A stretch of DNA of 35,956 nt from Verrucomicrobiota bacterium (GCA_947454705.1 CANGKZ010000049.1:1-35956), one strand, 5' to 3'. Numbered from the stretch's first letter, positions 26,701-34,960 are shown. Notes: generated by a model from the sequence alone, not told the origin. Translations and numbers: made by a program.

Positions 26701-29700
26701 CGGTGTCGAATCAGGCCATCTCGGTTTGCCCGATTCTCACCGCGCCGGCCCTCCTGATCACCCAAGCGTGCCCGGTGACTTCGCCGGCGCCCGGCGGCCT
26801 GCTTCAGCTGACCGGATCGGTTCGCAACACGGGCAATATCCCACTGACCAACGTGGTGGTGCTCAACAGCCAGACCGGAACCACACCGGTGTTGATCGTT
26901 CCCATGATGAATCCGGGAGTTTCGACGAACTTCTCCGTGAGTTTCAGCGCTCCCGTGAATTGCTCGTTGCTCGCCGTTTCAACGGTCACCGGCACGAGCA
27001 TCTGCGGAGCATCGATCACCAACTCAGCGACCTCCACGTGTCCGATTCTCACCGCGCCGGCACTGGTCATCACGCAGTTCTGCCCTCCAACGGCGACATC
27101 GCCGGGAGCCCCGCTGATCTTCAGTGGCACGGTGCTGAACTCGGGCAACATCGCGTTGAACAATGTGGTGGTGACCAATGACCACAGCGGCAACGCGCCC
27201 CTGGTTTCTATTGCCACGCTGCTTCCCGGAGCGAGTGCGCCGTTCAGCGGGAGTTATACCGCTCCGGCCAATGGTCCATCGGTGAGCACTTCGACGGTTC
27301 GTGCGACCAGCGCCTGCGGGGATTCGGTGCTGAAGTCGGCGAGCTCAACCTGTCCGATCGTTACCGCACCCGGGTTGGCCATCACCAAGCTCTGCCCCCC
27401 GACTCCGGTGGCACCCGGGGCAACCTTGGTGTTCACGGGAACACTGACCAACACGGGCAACGTCACGCTGACCAATGTGGTGGTGCGCAACAGCCAGCCG
27501 GTGCCGGGTACGCTGGTTCTCGGACCGGTCACGCTCGCGCCCGGCAGCGGGACCAACTTTAGCGGCAGCTATCTGACGCCGCTCAATGTGTGTACCGTTT
27601 CCGATACGCTCATCGTCACGGCGACCGATCAGAACAGTGGACTCTTCATCACCAATTCTGCGGCGGCGCAGTGCTCTCTGCTGGCGACGCCTTCGCTGGT
27701 CATCACCCAGCTCTGTCCTCCCACCTCGGCCACGCCTGGAAGCCTGCTGACCTTCAGCGGCACGGTGCTGAACTCGGGCAACATCACGCTGAACAACGTG
27801 GTGGTGACCAATGACCACAGCGGCAATGGACCGCTGGTTTCGATTGCCACACTGCTTCCCGGAGCGAGTGCCCCGTTCAGCGGGAGTTATACTGCTCCGG
27901 CCAGTGGTCCGTCGGTGAGCACTTCGACGGTTCATGCGACCAGCGCCTGCGGGGACTCGTTGGTGAAGTCGGCCAGTTCAAGCTGCCCGATCGTTGCCGC
28001 ACCCGGGCTGGCCATCACCAAGCTCTGCCCTCCGACGCCTGTGGCTCCTGGAGCGATTCTGGTGTTTACGGGAACGCTGACCAACACAGGCAACGTCATG
28101 CTGACCAATGTGGTGGTGCGCAACAGCCAGCCGGTGCCGGGCACGGTGGTTCTCGGCCCCATCACACTCGCGCCGGGCGCCGGGACCAACTTCAGCGGCA
28201 GTTACCTGACGTCGCTCAATGTGTGTACCGTTTCCGATACGCTCATCGTCACCGGGAATGACTCCAACACCGGGACCGTCTTGACCAACTCGGCGACGGC
28301 GCAGTGCCCTCTGTTGACGACGCCAGCCCTGGTGATCACCCAGCTCTGTCCTCCCACGTCCTCGACTCCCGGGAGCCTGTTGACCTTCAGCGGCACGGTG
28401 CTGAACTCGGGCAACATCACGCTGAACAACGTGGTGGTGACCAATGATCACAGCGGCAACGCGCCGTTGGTGTCGATTGCCACGCTGCTTCCCGGAGCGA
28501 GTGCCCCGTTCAGCGGGAGTTATATCGCTCCGGCGAGCGGTCCGTCGGTGAGCACTTCGACGGTTCATGCGACCAGCGCCTGCGGGGATTCGGTCGTGAA
28601 GTCGGCCAGTTCAAGCTGTCCGATTGTCACCGCACCTGGATTGGCCATCACCAAGCTCTGTCCTCCGACGCCAGTGGCACCCGGGGCGACCCTGGTGTTC
28701 ACGGGAACGCTGACCAACACGGGCAACGTCACGCTGACCAATGTGGTGGTGCGCAACAGCCAGCCGGTGCCGGGCACGGTGGTTCTCGGCCCCATCACGC
28801 TCGCGCCGGGCGCCGGGACCAACTTCAGCGGCAGTTACCTGACGTCGCTCAATGTGTGTACCGTTTCCGATACGCTCATCGTCACCGGGAATGACTCCAA
28901 CACCGGTACGGTCTTGACCAACTCGGTGACGGCGCAATGCCCTCTGTTGACGACGCCTTCGCTGGTCATCACCCAGCTCTGTCCTCCGACGTCCTCGACT
29001 CCCGGGAGTCTGTTGACCTTCAGCGGCACGGTGCTGAACTCTGGCAACATCACGCTGAACAACGTGGTGGTGACCAATGACCACAGTGGAAACCTGCCTC
29101 TCGTGTCGATCGCTACGCTGCTTCCCGGAGCGAGTGCGCCGTTCAGCGGGAGTTACACCGCTCCCGGAAGTGGTCCGTCGGTGAGCACCTCGACGGTTCA
29201 TGCGACCAGCGTCTGCGGGGATTCGTTGGTGAAGTCGGCCAGTTCGAGCTGCCCGATCGTTACCGCACCCGGGCTGGCCATTGCCAAGTTCTGTCCTCCG
29301 ACGCCAGTGGCACCCGGGGCAACCCTGGTGTTCACGGGAACGCTGACCAACACGGGCAACGTCACGCTGACCAATGTGGTGGTGCGCAACAGCCAGCCGG
29401 TGCCGGGCACGGTGGTCTTGGGCCCCATCACGCTCGCGCCCGGCGCGGGAACAAGTTTCAGCGGTGGATACGTGGTTCCTCCTGAGGCGTGTTCGATGGA
29501 AGACACGCTCTCCGTGGTGGGGAGTGACTCTTCTTCGGGAAGCCCGGTGACTGCATCCACCTCGGCAACCTGTGTGGTCAGCACGACTCCGGGGATATTG
29601 GTTACCGAAGTGTGTCCCGCCGGGACCGTGGTTGCGGGAACCACCGTGACCTTCACCGGAGAAGTGCGAAACACGGGCAACATCACCCTGAATCAGGTGT

Positions 29701-31121
29701 TCGTCTTCAGCAGCCAGCCCACCAACACCACCCCGTTGCTCGGGCCGATCGTTCTGGCTCCTGGGGCCTCTGCCTCCTTTGCAGGGAGCTACGTGGCGCA
29801 GGTCGGAACGGGCTATGTCACGAATCGGACGATCCTGACCAACCTGGTGACCATGCTGACCACCAATGTCACCTCGACCATCATCACCAACCAGAGCCCG
29901 GTGGTGACCACCATTCCTGCGACCCCGTATCAGTTGGGAACGATTGCCTCGGTTCCGCGGACGTTTACCGATCGCTTCGTGCTCTCCACGAACTTCAGCG
30001 GTCTGACCTACGCAGGGGAGGATCACGGGTACGCCGCGACCCAGTTGTACTCGATGCGAAACAACGGGGGATCGACCACGTTCTTCGACACCATCACGGC
30101 GAGCACGGCGTCGTCGGCGGACCGGTTCGATGCCGGAAATCGCGCGTTCGATGCGCTTACTTATGCCGCACCGGATCTGGGATACGGACCGTTGCTGTTC
30201 TACTACCTGCGTCATGATGCGAATGGGGTCTCCACCTTCGGCAGCATCACTCCGGGTGGGGTCGTGGGAGTCACGACCGATCACTTCGTCGTGGGAAGCC
30301 GGTTCGACGCCCTGACGTTCACCGCCACCGATGTCGGGTTTGGTGCCAATTTGTTCTACTACGTCCGGCACGATGCCTCGGGGTTGTCCACCTTCGGGAC
30401 GATTAACCCCGCGCTGCCCGGGACCATCACCGATCGCTTCACGATGGGCACCAATGTGGATGCGCTCGTGTTCACGGATCTGGCGGCGCCGGGATTTGGT
30501 CCCAACCAGTTCTACTATCTGCGCCACGATGCCGCCGGGGTCTCGACCTTTGGCACCCTCGCGGTCACCGGCCTGACGACCGGCACGGTAACCGACCGGT
30601 TCACCGTGGGCTCGAACGCCGCGGAGCTGACGTTTACCGCCACGGATCTGGGATTTGGTGCGAACCAATTCTACTACCTGCGCGGGCATGGGGTTCAGCT
30701 TTCCACCAATCAGGTGATCACGCTTTCGACCAACAACGTGATCACGATTCTCACCAACAGCGTGCAGAACTTTGTGACCAATTCGGTCGTCTTGTTCACC
30801 CCCACGCACTCGGTTCGGGCGAGTGGAGTCGATGCCTGTCAATCGAGGACGGTGGCTGCGGCCGCGGACTGTTTTGGTGCGGTAGCCACCTCGTCGCTGG
30901 TCAAGGTCTCTAGCCTGTCGCTCACCGCGGGTGGGGGCTTCAAGCTCTCGTTCCAGACCGAGGCCGGTAAAACCTATCGGGTGCAGCGCAACAGCACCTT
31001 GAACGAGTCCACCTGGACCGATCTGAAAACGGTCCTTGGCACCGGAGCGGATCTTCCCGTTCCTGATCCTTCGGTGAGTTCCGAGGCGAGCCAGTTCTAT
31101 CGGGTCATCGAACTGCAGTAG
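23739..31121 (+). CDS. Giant secreted protein of ~18 cysteine-bearing DUF11-like repeats
   Basis: About 2,460 codons. Signal peptide MLLVTVALVWTDRTPALA follows the ATG at 23739 by 11 codons; an earlier in-frame ATG (23646) precedes non-signal sequence. After an N-terminal domain (RVPANCSGSGLGINLF...) come about 18 tandem domains of roughly 104-107 residues. Each starts like TPGLVITQLCPP, continues GSLLTFSGTVLNSGNITLNNVVV and LAPGASAPFSGSY, and ends CPIV: the DUF11-like conserved-repeat (Ig-like) pattern of surface proteins. Domains 2-9 are diverse with four cysteines each. Domains 10-17 form four near-identical two-domain units (633 bp each). The eighteenth domain is interrupted by five copies of a different ~50-residue module (DRF...FYYLRHDA..VSTFG). 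The end (GGGFKLSFQTEAGKTYRVQRNS...FYRVIELQ) is a C-terminal domain common on verrucomicrobial secreted proteins. Probably a surface stalk or adhesin (inference). Confidence 0.88.
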   Translation: MPLRVVEWLFRMLLVTVALVWTDRTPALADRVPANCSGSGLGINLFTSIPDVHVGDRLFYSVNVFNGIPGSGRIVCDATEIDAFIVTPDGKTNVVTLLRRTLHQGESDFYPDVVSYVVRAQDIQADGTILATARDIGVIHQNDVNSSGGGFQGVNTQVNEPCVQISALCVGGVGETGLITFTGKVTNCGNTTLVGVTVTNFVNNGSFVVLFPTNLAVGQVVSFSGSWIPAVSCIPSVAVLTVRASDEFTSTPRLVTSSATVACQNLMTPGIRVTKECPPAPVSPGQLLRFTGSVSNTGNITLTNIVVLNDQPVGNTPVFTLASLAPGAVAKFSGSYPAPTNCLASDTLIARASGLCGGEVSSTASATCAVLTTPAIVVTQNCPTGNVLQGSLVTYTGLVKNVGDVPLTNVVVMSDRPAVGTVIFTQLNLAVGASAGFTASYLVPTNCCVVSGIIRATAQGCAGDLVSDSDTRTCPVMTTPRLMISKICSPASVKPGEILSYSGSITNVGNITLVQVVVKDPMVSNGVPILGPITLAPGESAVFAASMLVPQDFCGDAPLTVSGLDVCTFLPVSSSVSNPCLIQTKPRIAVTKHCPLLPTVRGGLYTFTGTVTNPGNVTLVNVYVMDNQPTNNTPVLGPITLAPGASMDFSGSYVAPVCCCLIIDTLTARGQDRCSGSNVASTATAVCPLLSNPALTLLPNCPPNPLEMGSVYSFSGRVLNSGDVVLTNVFVFGPQGTNSPVLGPIELAPGESEAYSGTYTVPFNVCSVDVSASGRDTCGDSLVTRASGCPVSTTPGLSLTQICPPGPVSPGMPLIFTGTLRNSGNITLTNVVVRNSMTGSAPLLVVPSLDPGFIVNFGGTFSTPTNCQVLNVSTATARSLCGVGVTNSTSTVCPIVTTPGLLITQSCPIVATSPGGLVLLTGSVRNTGDIALTNVVVGNSLAGTAPVLVVPTLNPGASMNFSASFSAPTNCSVVSVSTATGQSVCGVPVSNQAISVCPILTAPALLITQACPVTSPAPGGLLQLTGSVRNTGNIPLTNVVVLNSQTGTTPVLIVPMMNPGVSTNFSVSFSAPVNCSLLAVSTVTGTSICGASITNSATSTCPILTAPALVITQFCPPTATSPGAPLIFSGTVLNSGNIALNNVVVTNDHSGNAPLVSIATLLPGASAPFSGSYTAPANGPSVSTSTVRATSACGDSVLKSASSTCPIVTAPGLAITKLCPPTPVAPGATLVFTGTLTNTGNVTLTNVVVRNSQPVPGTLVLGPVTLAPGSGTNFSGSYLTPLNVCTVSDTLIVTATDQNSGLFITNSAAAQCSLLATPSLVITQLCPPTSATPGSLLTFSGTVLNSGNITLNNVVVTNDHSGNGPLVSIATLLPGASAPFSGSYTAPASGPSVSTSTVHATSACGDSLVKSASSSCPIVAAPGLAITKLCPPTPVAPGAILVFTGTLTNTGNVMLTNVVVRNSQPVPGTVVLGPITLAPGAGTNFSGSYLTSLNVCTVSDTLIVTGNDSNTGTVLTNSATAQCPLLTTPALVITQLCPPTSSTPGSLLTFSGTVLNSGNITLNNVVVTNDHSGNAPLVSIATLLPGASAPFSGSYIAPASGPSVSTSTVHATSACGDSVVKSASSSCPIVTAPGLAITKLCPPTPVAPGATLVFTGTLTNTGNVTLTNVVVRNSQPVPGTVVLGPITLAPGAGTNFSGSYLTSLNVCTVSDTLIVTGNDSNTGTVLTNSVTAQCPLLTTPSLVITQLCPPTSSTPGSLLTFSGTVLNSGNITLNNVVVTNDHSGNLPLVSIATLLPGASAPFSGSYTAPGSGPSVSTSTVHATSVCGDSLVKSASSSCPIVTAPGLAIAKFCPPTPVAPGATLVFTGTLTNTGNVTLTNVVVRNSQPVPGTVVLGPITLAPGAGTSFSGGYVVPPEACSMEDTLSVVGSDSSSGSPVTASTSATCVVSTTPGILVTEVCPAGTVVAGTTVTFTGEVRNTGNITLNQVFVFSSQPTNTTPLLGPIVLAPGASASFAGSYVAQVGTGYVTNRTILTNLVTMLTTNVTSTIITNQSPVVTTIPATPYQLGTIASVPRTFTDRFVLSTNFSGLTYAGEDHGYAATQLYSMRNNGGSTTFFDTITASTASSADRFDAGNRAFDALTYAAPDLGYGPLLFYYLRHDANGVSTFGSITPGGVVGVTTDHFVVGSRFDALTFTATDVGFGANLFYYVRHDASGLSTFGTINPALPGTITDRFTMGTNVDALVFTDLAAPGFGPNQFYYLRHDAAGVSTFGTLAVTGLTTGTVTDRFTVGSNAAELTFTATDLGFGANQFYYLRGHGVQLSTNQVITLSTNNVITILTNSVQNFVTNSVVLFTPTHSVRASGVDACQSRTVAAAADCFGAVATSSLVKVSSLSLTAGGGFKLSFQTEAGKTYRVQRNSTLNESTWTDLKTVLGTGADLPVPDPSVSSEASQFYRVIELQ
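27050..29581 (+). repeat. 633-bp higher-order tandem repeat, four copies
   Basis: Inside the giant gene. Landmarks recur with an exact 633-base spacing: the GCC of the (L)AITK/(L)AIAK codons lies at 27378, 28011, 28644 and 29277, and the CATCAC of the VIT codons at 27068 and 27701. Each unit encodes one type-A and one type-B domain (104 + 107 = 211 residues). Near-identity at the DNA level points to recent duplication or gene conversion. Confidence 0.92.
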
Positions 31122-31339
31122 GAGACGGTCCTTGGAAACCGGTGGGGGGCGGGGTCATGGGCTCCAGCCCCTCAGAATCGGTGTTTCCTGACATCGGTTT
31201 TCGGATCTGCAATGGCCGTCGGTGGTCGGTTCGCCTTTGGTTTGGCACACCTTCGTAGCGCGCCGAACTGATCGAAGTCAAATCCAGCCCTGGCTGACGA
31301 ATCGCCCGCTGGAACTTCAACGAATCGCCTCTCGATGAG
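31122..31339. other. Convergent intergenic region
   Basis: 218 bases between the giant gene and the convergent isomerase gene. A small GGGCT-CC-AGCCC stem occurs near 31160. No gene, clear terminator or repeat family was recognised. Confidence 0.4.
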
Positions 31340-32179
31340 TCAGCTCCGCCGAGGTTCCCGGGAGTGTTGCGCAAACGGCTGAAGCTTTTGGAATCCTTCC
31401 CGGGCGACTGACAACGGATCGCGTGACCAGAGGTCGGGGCGAAACAGTTCCAGGGACAGCCAGCCCGAGTAGCCGGTGCCCGCGAGGAGGTCGCAGTACC
31501 TCCGCAGATCCTGGGTGCCGTCGCCGGGGAAGACCCGGTCGGCATCCGTCTGTTGCTCCCGCGCCGGATGCGGCACCGTGTCGTTGAAATGGGAGATCGC
31601 GATCTGGTCCGCGTTCAAGCGCGCAATGGATTCCATCGATCCTCCGCCGCGGAACACGTGAAATGGATCTAGAACGGTACATCCGCCGCCGGCTAGGGAC
31701 ATCACTTCGATCGCCGACTCGATACTGCGGTACTGCTCGACGAACCCAAGGAATTCGAAGATCGGCACCACGCCGGTTCGTGAGCCGAGGTCGAGCAGTT
31801 CGCGGTATCGCCCGGCTCCCCGGGGTAGATCCGCTTCGCCCGCGGGCGGACTGCAAATCAAATGCCCCGCCCCGAGTTCCGCAGCCTGCTCCATCCGTCG
31901 CTGGCAGGCGTCGCGGATTTCCGGCCACTCCCCATCCGACGCTTTGAACCATCCCGCGAAATAGATCAATGTGGGTACAGCGAGTCCGGCGTCGTTCAGC
32001 GCCTGTCGGATTTCACGAAGACTTCCTCCGGCGGCGAGGTGGGCATCCGTGTCGGCAAACCACAGCTCAATCGCCCCGAACCCGGCGGCCGCAGCCACCT
32101 CGATCTGTCGCAGCACAGGCGTGCCACGAAGCGTGCTGGCGTTCAGGCAGCATCCGAAGCGGGCCGGGGCCGGGTTCAT
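31340..32179 (-). CDS. Hydroxypyruvate-isomerase-like sugar isomerase (xylose isomerase-like TIM barrel)
   Basis: A 279-aa TIM-barrel protein (AP-endonuclease-2 / Hyi-IolE superfamily). The four expected metal ligands can be placed: Glu142 (IFEFLGF), Asp171 (TVLDPFHVFRGG), His197 (ISHFND) and Glu244 (LSLELFRPD). Hydroxypyruvate isomerase converts tartronate semialdehyde and hydroxypyruvate into each other; other members epimerise ketoses or inositol intermediates, so the exact substrate is open. The start at 32179 overlaps the stop of the upstream dehydrogenase (ATGA), indicating coupling. It is the last gene of a four-gene operon. The frame is open for 39 codons upstream, but that part lies inside the neighbouring gene. 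Confidence 0.8.
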   Translation of the reverse strand: MNPAPARFGCCLNASTLRGTPVLRQIEVAAAAGFGAIELWFADTDAHLAAGGSLREIRQALNDAGLAVPTLIYFAGWFKASDGEWPEIRDACQRRMEQAAELGAGHLICSPPAGEADLPRGAGRYRELLDLGSRTGVVPIFEFLGFVEQYRSIESAIEVMSLAGGGCTVLDPFHVFRGGGSMESIARLNADQIAISHFNDTVPHPAREQQTDADRVFPGDGTQDLRRYCDLLAGTGYSGWLSLELFRPDLWSRDPLSVAREGFQKLQPFAQHSREPRRS

Positions 32180-33126
32180 GAGACGACGTTCTGCGGGGAG
32201 CCGTTCAGGAAGTCGCGGACGTTTTCCACCGTCACGGCCATGAGTCGCGCCCGCGCCGCGCGCGTGGCCCACGCGAGGTGCGGGGTGATGATGCAATTCC
32301 GTGCGGTGAGCAGGGGATTGTCGGCCGAGGGTGGCTCGGTGGAGAGGACATCGAGTCCTGCCCCGGCGATGCGGCCGCTGTTCAGCGCGCGGGCCAGCGC
32401 GGGCTCGTCGATCAAGGGGCCGCGGGCGGTGTTGATGAGAAACGCGGTGGACTTCATGCGGTTCAACCGGGATTCGTTCACCAGTCCGCGCGTCTCGGGA
32501 GTCAACGCGCAGTGCAGGCTGATCACATCGCTCCGCTCGAAGAGTTCATCGACCGTCGCTGCGTCGACTCCAGCGGGCAGGGGACGCGTCCGTGGCGGGG
32601 TGGCCAAAAGCCGCATGCCCATCGCCGCGCCGATCGCTCCCACGGCGGCTCCAATGCGCCCGTATCCCACGATGCCCAGCGTGAGCCCGTCGAGTTCCAG
32701 CAGCGGATGCTCCTGGTAGGACCAATCCTGGGCGCCGGCCCAGCGTCCCGCCCGAACGCCCTCGGAATGGCTGCCGGTGTGGTGGGTGAATTCGAGCAGC
32801 AGTGCGAAGACGTGTTGGGCGACGGACTTGGTGCTGTAGGCGGGGACGTTGGTGACCAAGATTCCGCGTTCCCGGGCGGCCGCCACGTCCACGTTGTTAT
32901 AGCCGGTGGCCGTGACGCCGATGTAGCGGAGCTTCGGAAGCGCGGCGATGTGTTCCCGGGTGAGCAGGACCTTGTTGCTGATCAATACCTCGGCGTCGGC
33001 GGAAACGTGAATTGTGTCGGATGCGGGAATCCGAGGATGCACGACGCAATCACCCAAGGCTTGGAGCGCGCTCCAGTCGAGATCACCGGGGTTGAGCGTG
33101 TGGCCGTCGAGGACAACAATCTTCAT
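32176..33126 (-). CDS. D-2-hydroxyacid dehydrogenase (hydroxypyruvate/glycerate dehydrogenase-like)
   Basis: A 316-aa NAD(P)-dependent dehydrogenase. The Rossmann motif is GIVGYGRIGAAVG (Gly-x-Gly-x-x-Gly, residues 154-159). The catalytic triad residues are Arg235 (NTARGPLID), Glu264 (LSTEPP) and His283 (TPHLAWAT). The N-terminal half (MKIVVLDGHTLNPGDLDW, VTATGYNNVDVAAARERG, YSTKSVAQHVFALLL) is most like glycerate dehydrogenase / hydroxypyruvate reductase, which interconverts hydroxypyruvate and D-glycerate. It lies 41 bases after the aldolase gene and overlaps the isomerase gene by 4 bases. The operon supports a role in glycerate formation from sugar acids. Confidence 0.87.
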   Translation of the reverse strand: MKIVVLDGHTLNPGDLDWSALQALGDCVVHPRIPASDTIHVSADAEVLISNKVLLTREHIAALPKLRYIGVTATGYNNVDVAAARERGILVTNVPAYSTKSVAQHVFALLLEFTHHTGSHSEGVRAGRWAGAQDWSYQEHPLLELDGLTLGIVGYGRIGAAVGAIGAAMGMRLLATPPRTRPLPAGVDAATVDELFERSDVISLHCALTPETRGLVNESRLNRMKSTAFLINTARGPLIDEPALARALNSGRIAGAGLDVLSTEPPSADNPLLTARNCIITPHLAWATRAARARLMAVTVENVRDFLNGSPQNVVS

Positions 33127-33167
33127 CTTCTTGGAAGTGGGGTTCGGAATGGCGATGACGGCAACGG

Positions 33168-33962
33168 TCAGTACTTCACTGCAGCGGCGCGGGATCCGAG
33201 GCCCAGGTCTTTGACGATCTCGGCGGTTTTGCTGAGCATGAGTCCGGCCTCGCTTGAGACGGCGACGAACTGCCAGCCCTCGGCGATTCGGCGTCGGGCC
33301 TGGGCGGCATCGGGCACGTGGATGCCGGGGGCGACGCCGTGCCGTTTCGCGCTGGCGAGGATTTTGGCGAGTGCATCGTTGAACGCGGGCAATGCGCTGT
33401 CGAACGCCGGCGCTGCGCCGAGCGAGGCGTGCAGGTCGTTCGGGCCGACGAACACCACGTCGATCCCGGGCACGCTCAGGATGTCGTCGATGTTGGTCAC
33501 AGCCTCTGCGGTTTCAGCCATCACCACGACGAGGAGTTCGTCATTGGCCCGGGCGAAATAGGTGGCGGAGTCGGTGGCGAAATTCACCGGACCGAGCTGT
33601 CCCCCGATGGTGCGCTGGCCCAGGGGACGGTAGCGCGAGGCGTTGACCACGGCTTCGCATTCCGCACGCGTGTTCACGAGCGGGACCACCACGCCCCAGG
33701 CTCCGTTGTCGAGAACGCGCTTGATGTTCTCGGTGGTGTTGAAGGGAACGCGCGCGAGCGGGACGCATCCGCTGGCCGCAATGATGGCAAAGGCGCGGGC
33801 GGCTTGGTCGATGGTGAGGTGCGAGTGCTCCAGCTCGACGTTGAGCCAGTCGAGACCGGTGCCGGCCATGAGCTGGGCCGAGACGGTGTCAGAAAAGGTA
33901 AGCCAGGTGCCCACGGCGGGTTCACCACGCTTGAGCTTGGCGCGAACGGGATTGGTTTTCAT
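33168..33962 (-). CDS. HpcH/HpaI (GarL/RhmA-type) 2-keto-3-deoxy acid aldolase
   Basis: A 264-aa class II pyruvate aldolase. Active-site residues align by eye with the family: His46 (ELEHSHL), Arg71 (LARVPF), Glu150 (VMAETAEAV) and Asp176 (FVGPNDLHASLG), the last two binding the divalent metal. The family cleaves 2-keto-3-deoxy (or 5-keto-4-deoxy) sugar acids to pyruvate and an aldehyde; GarL gives tartronate semialdehyde, RhmA lactaldehyde, HpaI succinate semialdehyde. The neighbouring hydroxypyruvate-isomerase-like and dehydrogenase genes fit GarL-type chemistry best (inference). Its ATG overlaps the stop of the upstream dehydrogenase (ATGA). Confidence 0.88.
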   Translation of the reverse strand: MKTNPVRAKLKRGEPAVGTWLTFSDTVSAQLMAGTGLDWLNVELEHSHLTIDQAARAFAIIAASGCVPLARVPFNTTENIKRVLDNGAWGVVVPLVNTRAECEAVVNASRYRPLGQRTIGGQLGPVNFATDSATYFARANDELLVVVMAETAEAVTNIDDILSVPGIDVVFVGPNDLHASLGAAPAFDSALPAFNDALAKILASAKRHGVAPGIHVPDAAQARRRIAEGWQFVAVSSEAGLMLSKTAEIVKDLGLGSRAAAVKY

Positions 33963-34960
33963 CGGTGGAGACGGAGGGCGGGGGAATCAAACACTTCGGG
34001 ATTCACCACCCAGCGCGGTCGTCGGCCGGCATGGCAATCGACGATGGCCTGGGCGGCGGCCTCGCTGACCCGGGATCCGGTGTCGAATCCAAACGAGGCC
34101 TGATGAGGCGTGAGCAGCAGGTTTGGGGCGGTGAGGAGAGGGTGCTCTGCCGGGAGCGGTTCGGTGACAAAGGCATCGATGGCCGCACCTGCGATCCATC
34201 CCGCGCTAAGGGCACGTACCAAGGCTGGTTCATCCACCACCGCCCCGCGTGCGGTGTTGACGAGGTAGGCGGTGGGTTTCATCCGACGGAACTGCGCTTC
34301 CCCCATGAGGCCGCGCGTGTCCGGGGTGAGGGCCGCGTGGAGGGAGACGAAGTCCGACTCGGCGAGCAGGGTGTCGAGGGAAACGAATTCGATGCCGAGA
34401 GCCCGGGCCTCGGTGCTGGGTTGGGGATCGAAGGCCAGCAGGCGCATTCCGAATCCAGCAGCGCGCCGCGCCACTGCCTGCCCGATGCGTCCGCAGCCCA
34501 CGAGGCCGAGGGTTTTTCCTGCGATGTCGTGTCCCCAGGTCGGAGCCCAGCGTCCCTCGCGCATGGAGAGATGCCCCTCGTGCACGCGCCGCGCGACGGC
34601 GAACAGCAGGGCCATGGCGTAGTCTGCCACCGCTTCGTTGAGCAGTCCGGGAGTGTAGGCGATCACGATGCCCGCGCGTGTCGCCGCGGCCACATCGATT
34701 GAATCGTAGCCCACGCCCCAGCGGGAAATGACCTTCAGCCGCGCGGCCTCCGGGGAGGAGAGCACCGCGGCCGTGTAGCGATCGACGCTCGAGTACACCG
34801 CGTCCATGTCTTGGAGCAGCGGGCGGAGTTCGGTTTCGGACAATGGGCCGTACTTGGGGGGATGAACGAGATTGAAGCGTGAATCGTCGAGAAGGGTGCG
34901 GGCAGTGGCCCCGACGGGATCAGCCAGAGGCGAGGCAGTGATGAGGACGTTCCAATTCAT
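33959..34960 (-). CDS. D-2-hydroxyacid dehydrogenase (phosphoglycerate dehydrogenase-like)
   Basis: A 333-aa NAD-dependent dehydrogenase, first gene of the operon. Nucleotide-binding motif LGLVGCGRIGQAV (155-160); catalytic Arg238 (NTARGAVVDEP), Glu267 (VTEPLP) and His286 (TPHQASF). The substrate-domain motif SRWGVGYDSIDVAAATRAG resembles SerA-like and glyoxylate/hydroxypyruvate reductases; the regulatory domain of true SerA is absent. The ATG at 34960 (MNWNVLITASP) is preferred; a TTG at 35002 would add 14 residues without similarity. It shares 34961-35046 with the divergent SDR gene. Two dehydrogenases of the same superfamily in one operon suggest two substrates or cofactors. Confidence 0.87.
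   Translation of the reverse strand: MNWNVLITASPLADPVGATARTLLDDSRFNLVHPPKYGPLSETELRPLLQDMDAVYSSVDRYTAAVLSSPEAARLKVISRWGVGYDSIDVAAATRAGIVIAYTPGLLNEAVADYAMALLFAVARRVHEGHLSMREGRWAPTWGHDIAGKTLGLVGCGRIGQAVARRAAGFGMRLLAFDPQPSTEARALGIEFVSLDTLLAESDFVSLHAALTPDTRGLMGEAQFRRMKPTAYLVNTARGAVVDEPALVRALSAGWIAGAAIDAFVTEPLPAEHPLLTAPNLLLTPHQASFGFDTGSRVSEAAAQAIVDCHAGRRPRWVVNPEVFDSPALRLHR

Noticed and set aside
28611-30842. 743-codon open frame antisense to the giant repeat gene
   Set aside because: It mirrors the tandem repeat of the sense gene and has no domain of its own; its length follows from repeat codon composition.
23739-31121. Diversity-generating retroelement target or assembly error as explanation for the repeats in the giant gene
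   Set aside because: No reverse transcriptase or template repeat is visible, and copies differ by scattered substitutions while keeping frame and an exact 633-base period, so tandem duplication is simpler; a copy-number assembly error cannot be fully excluded.
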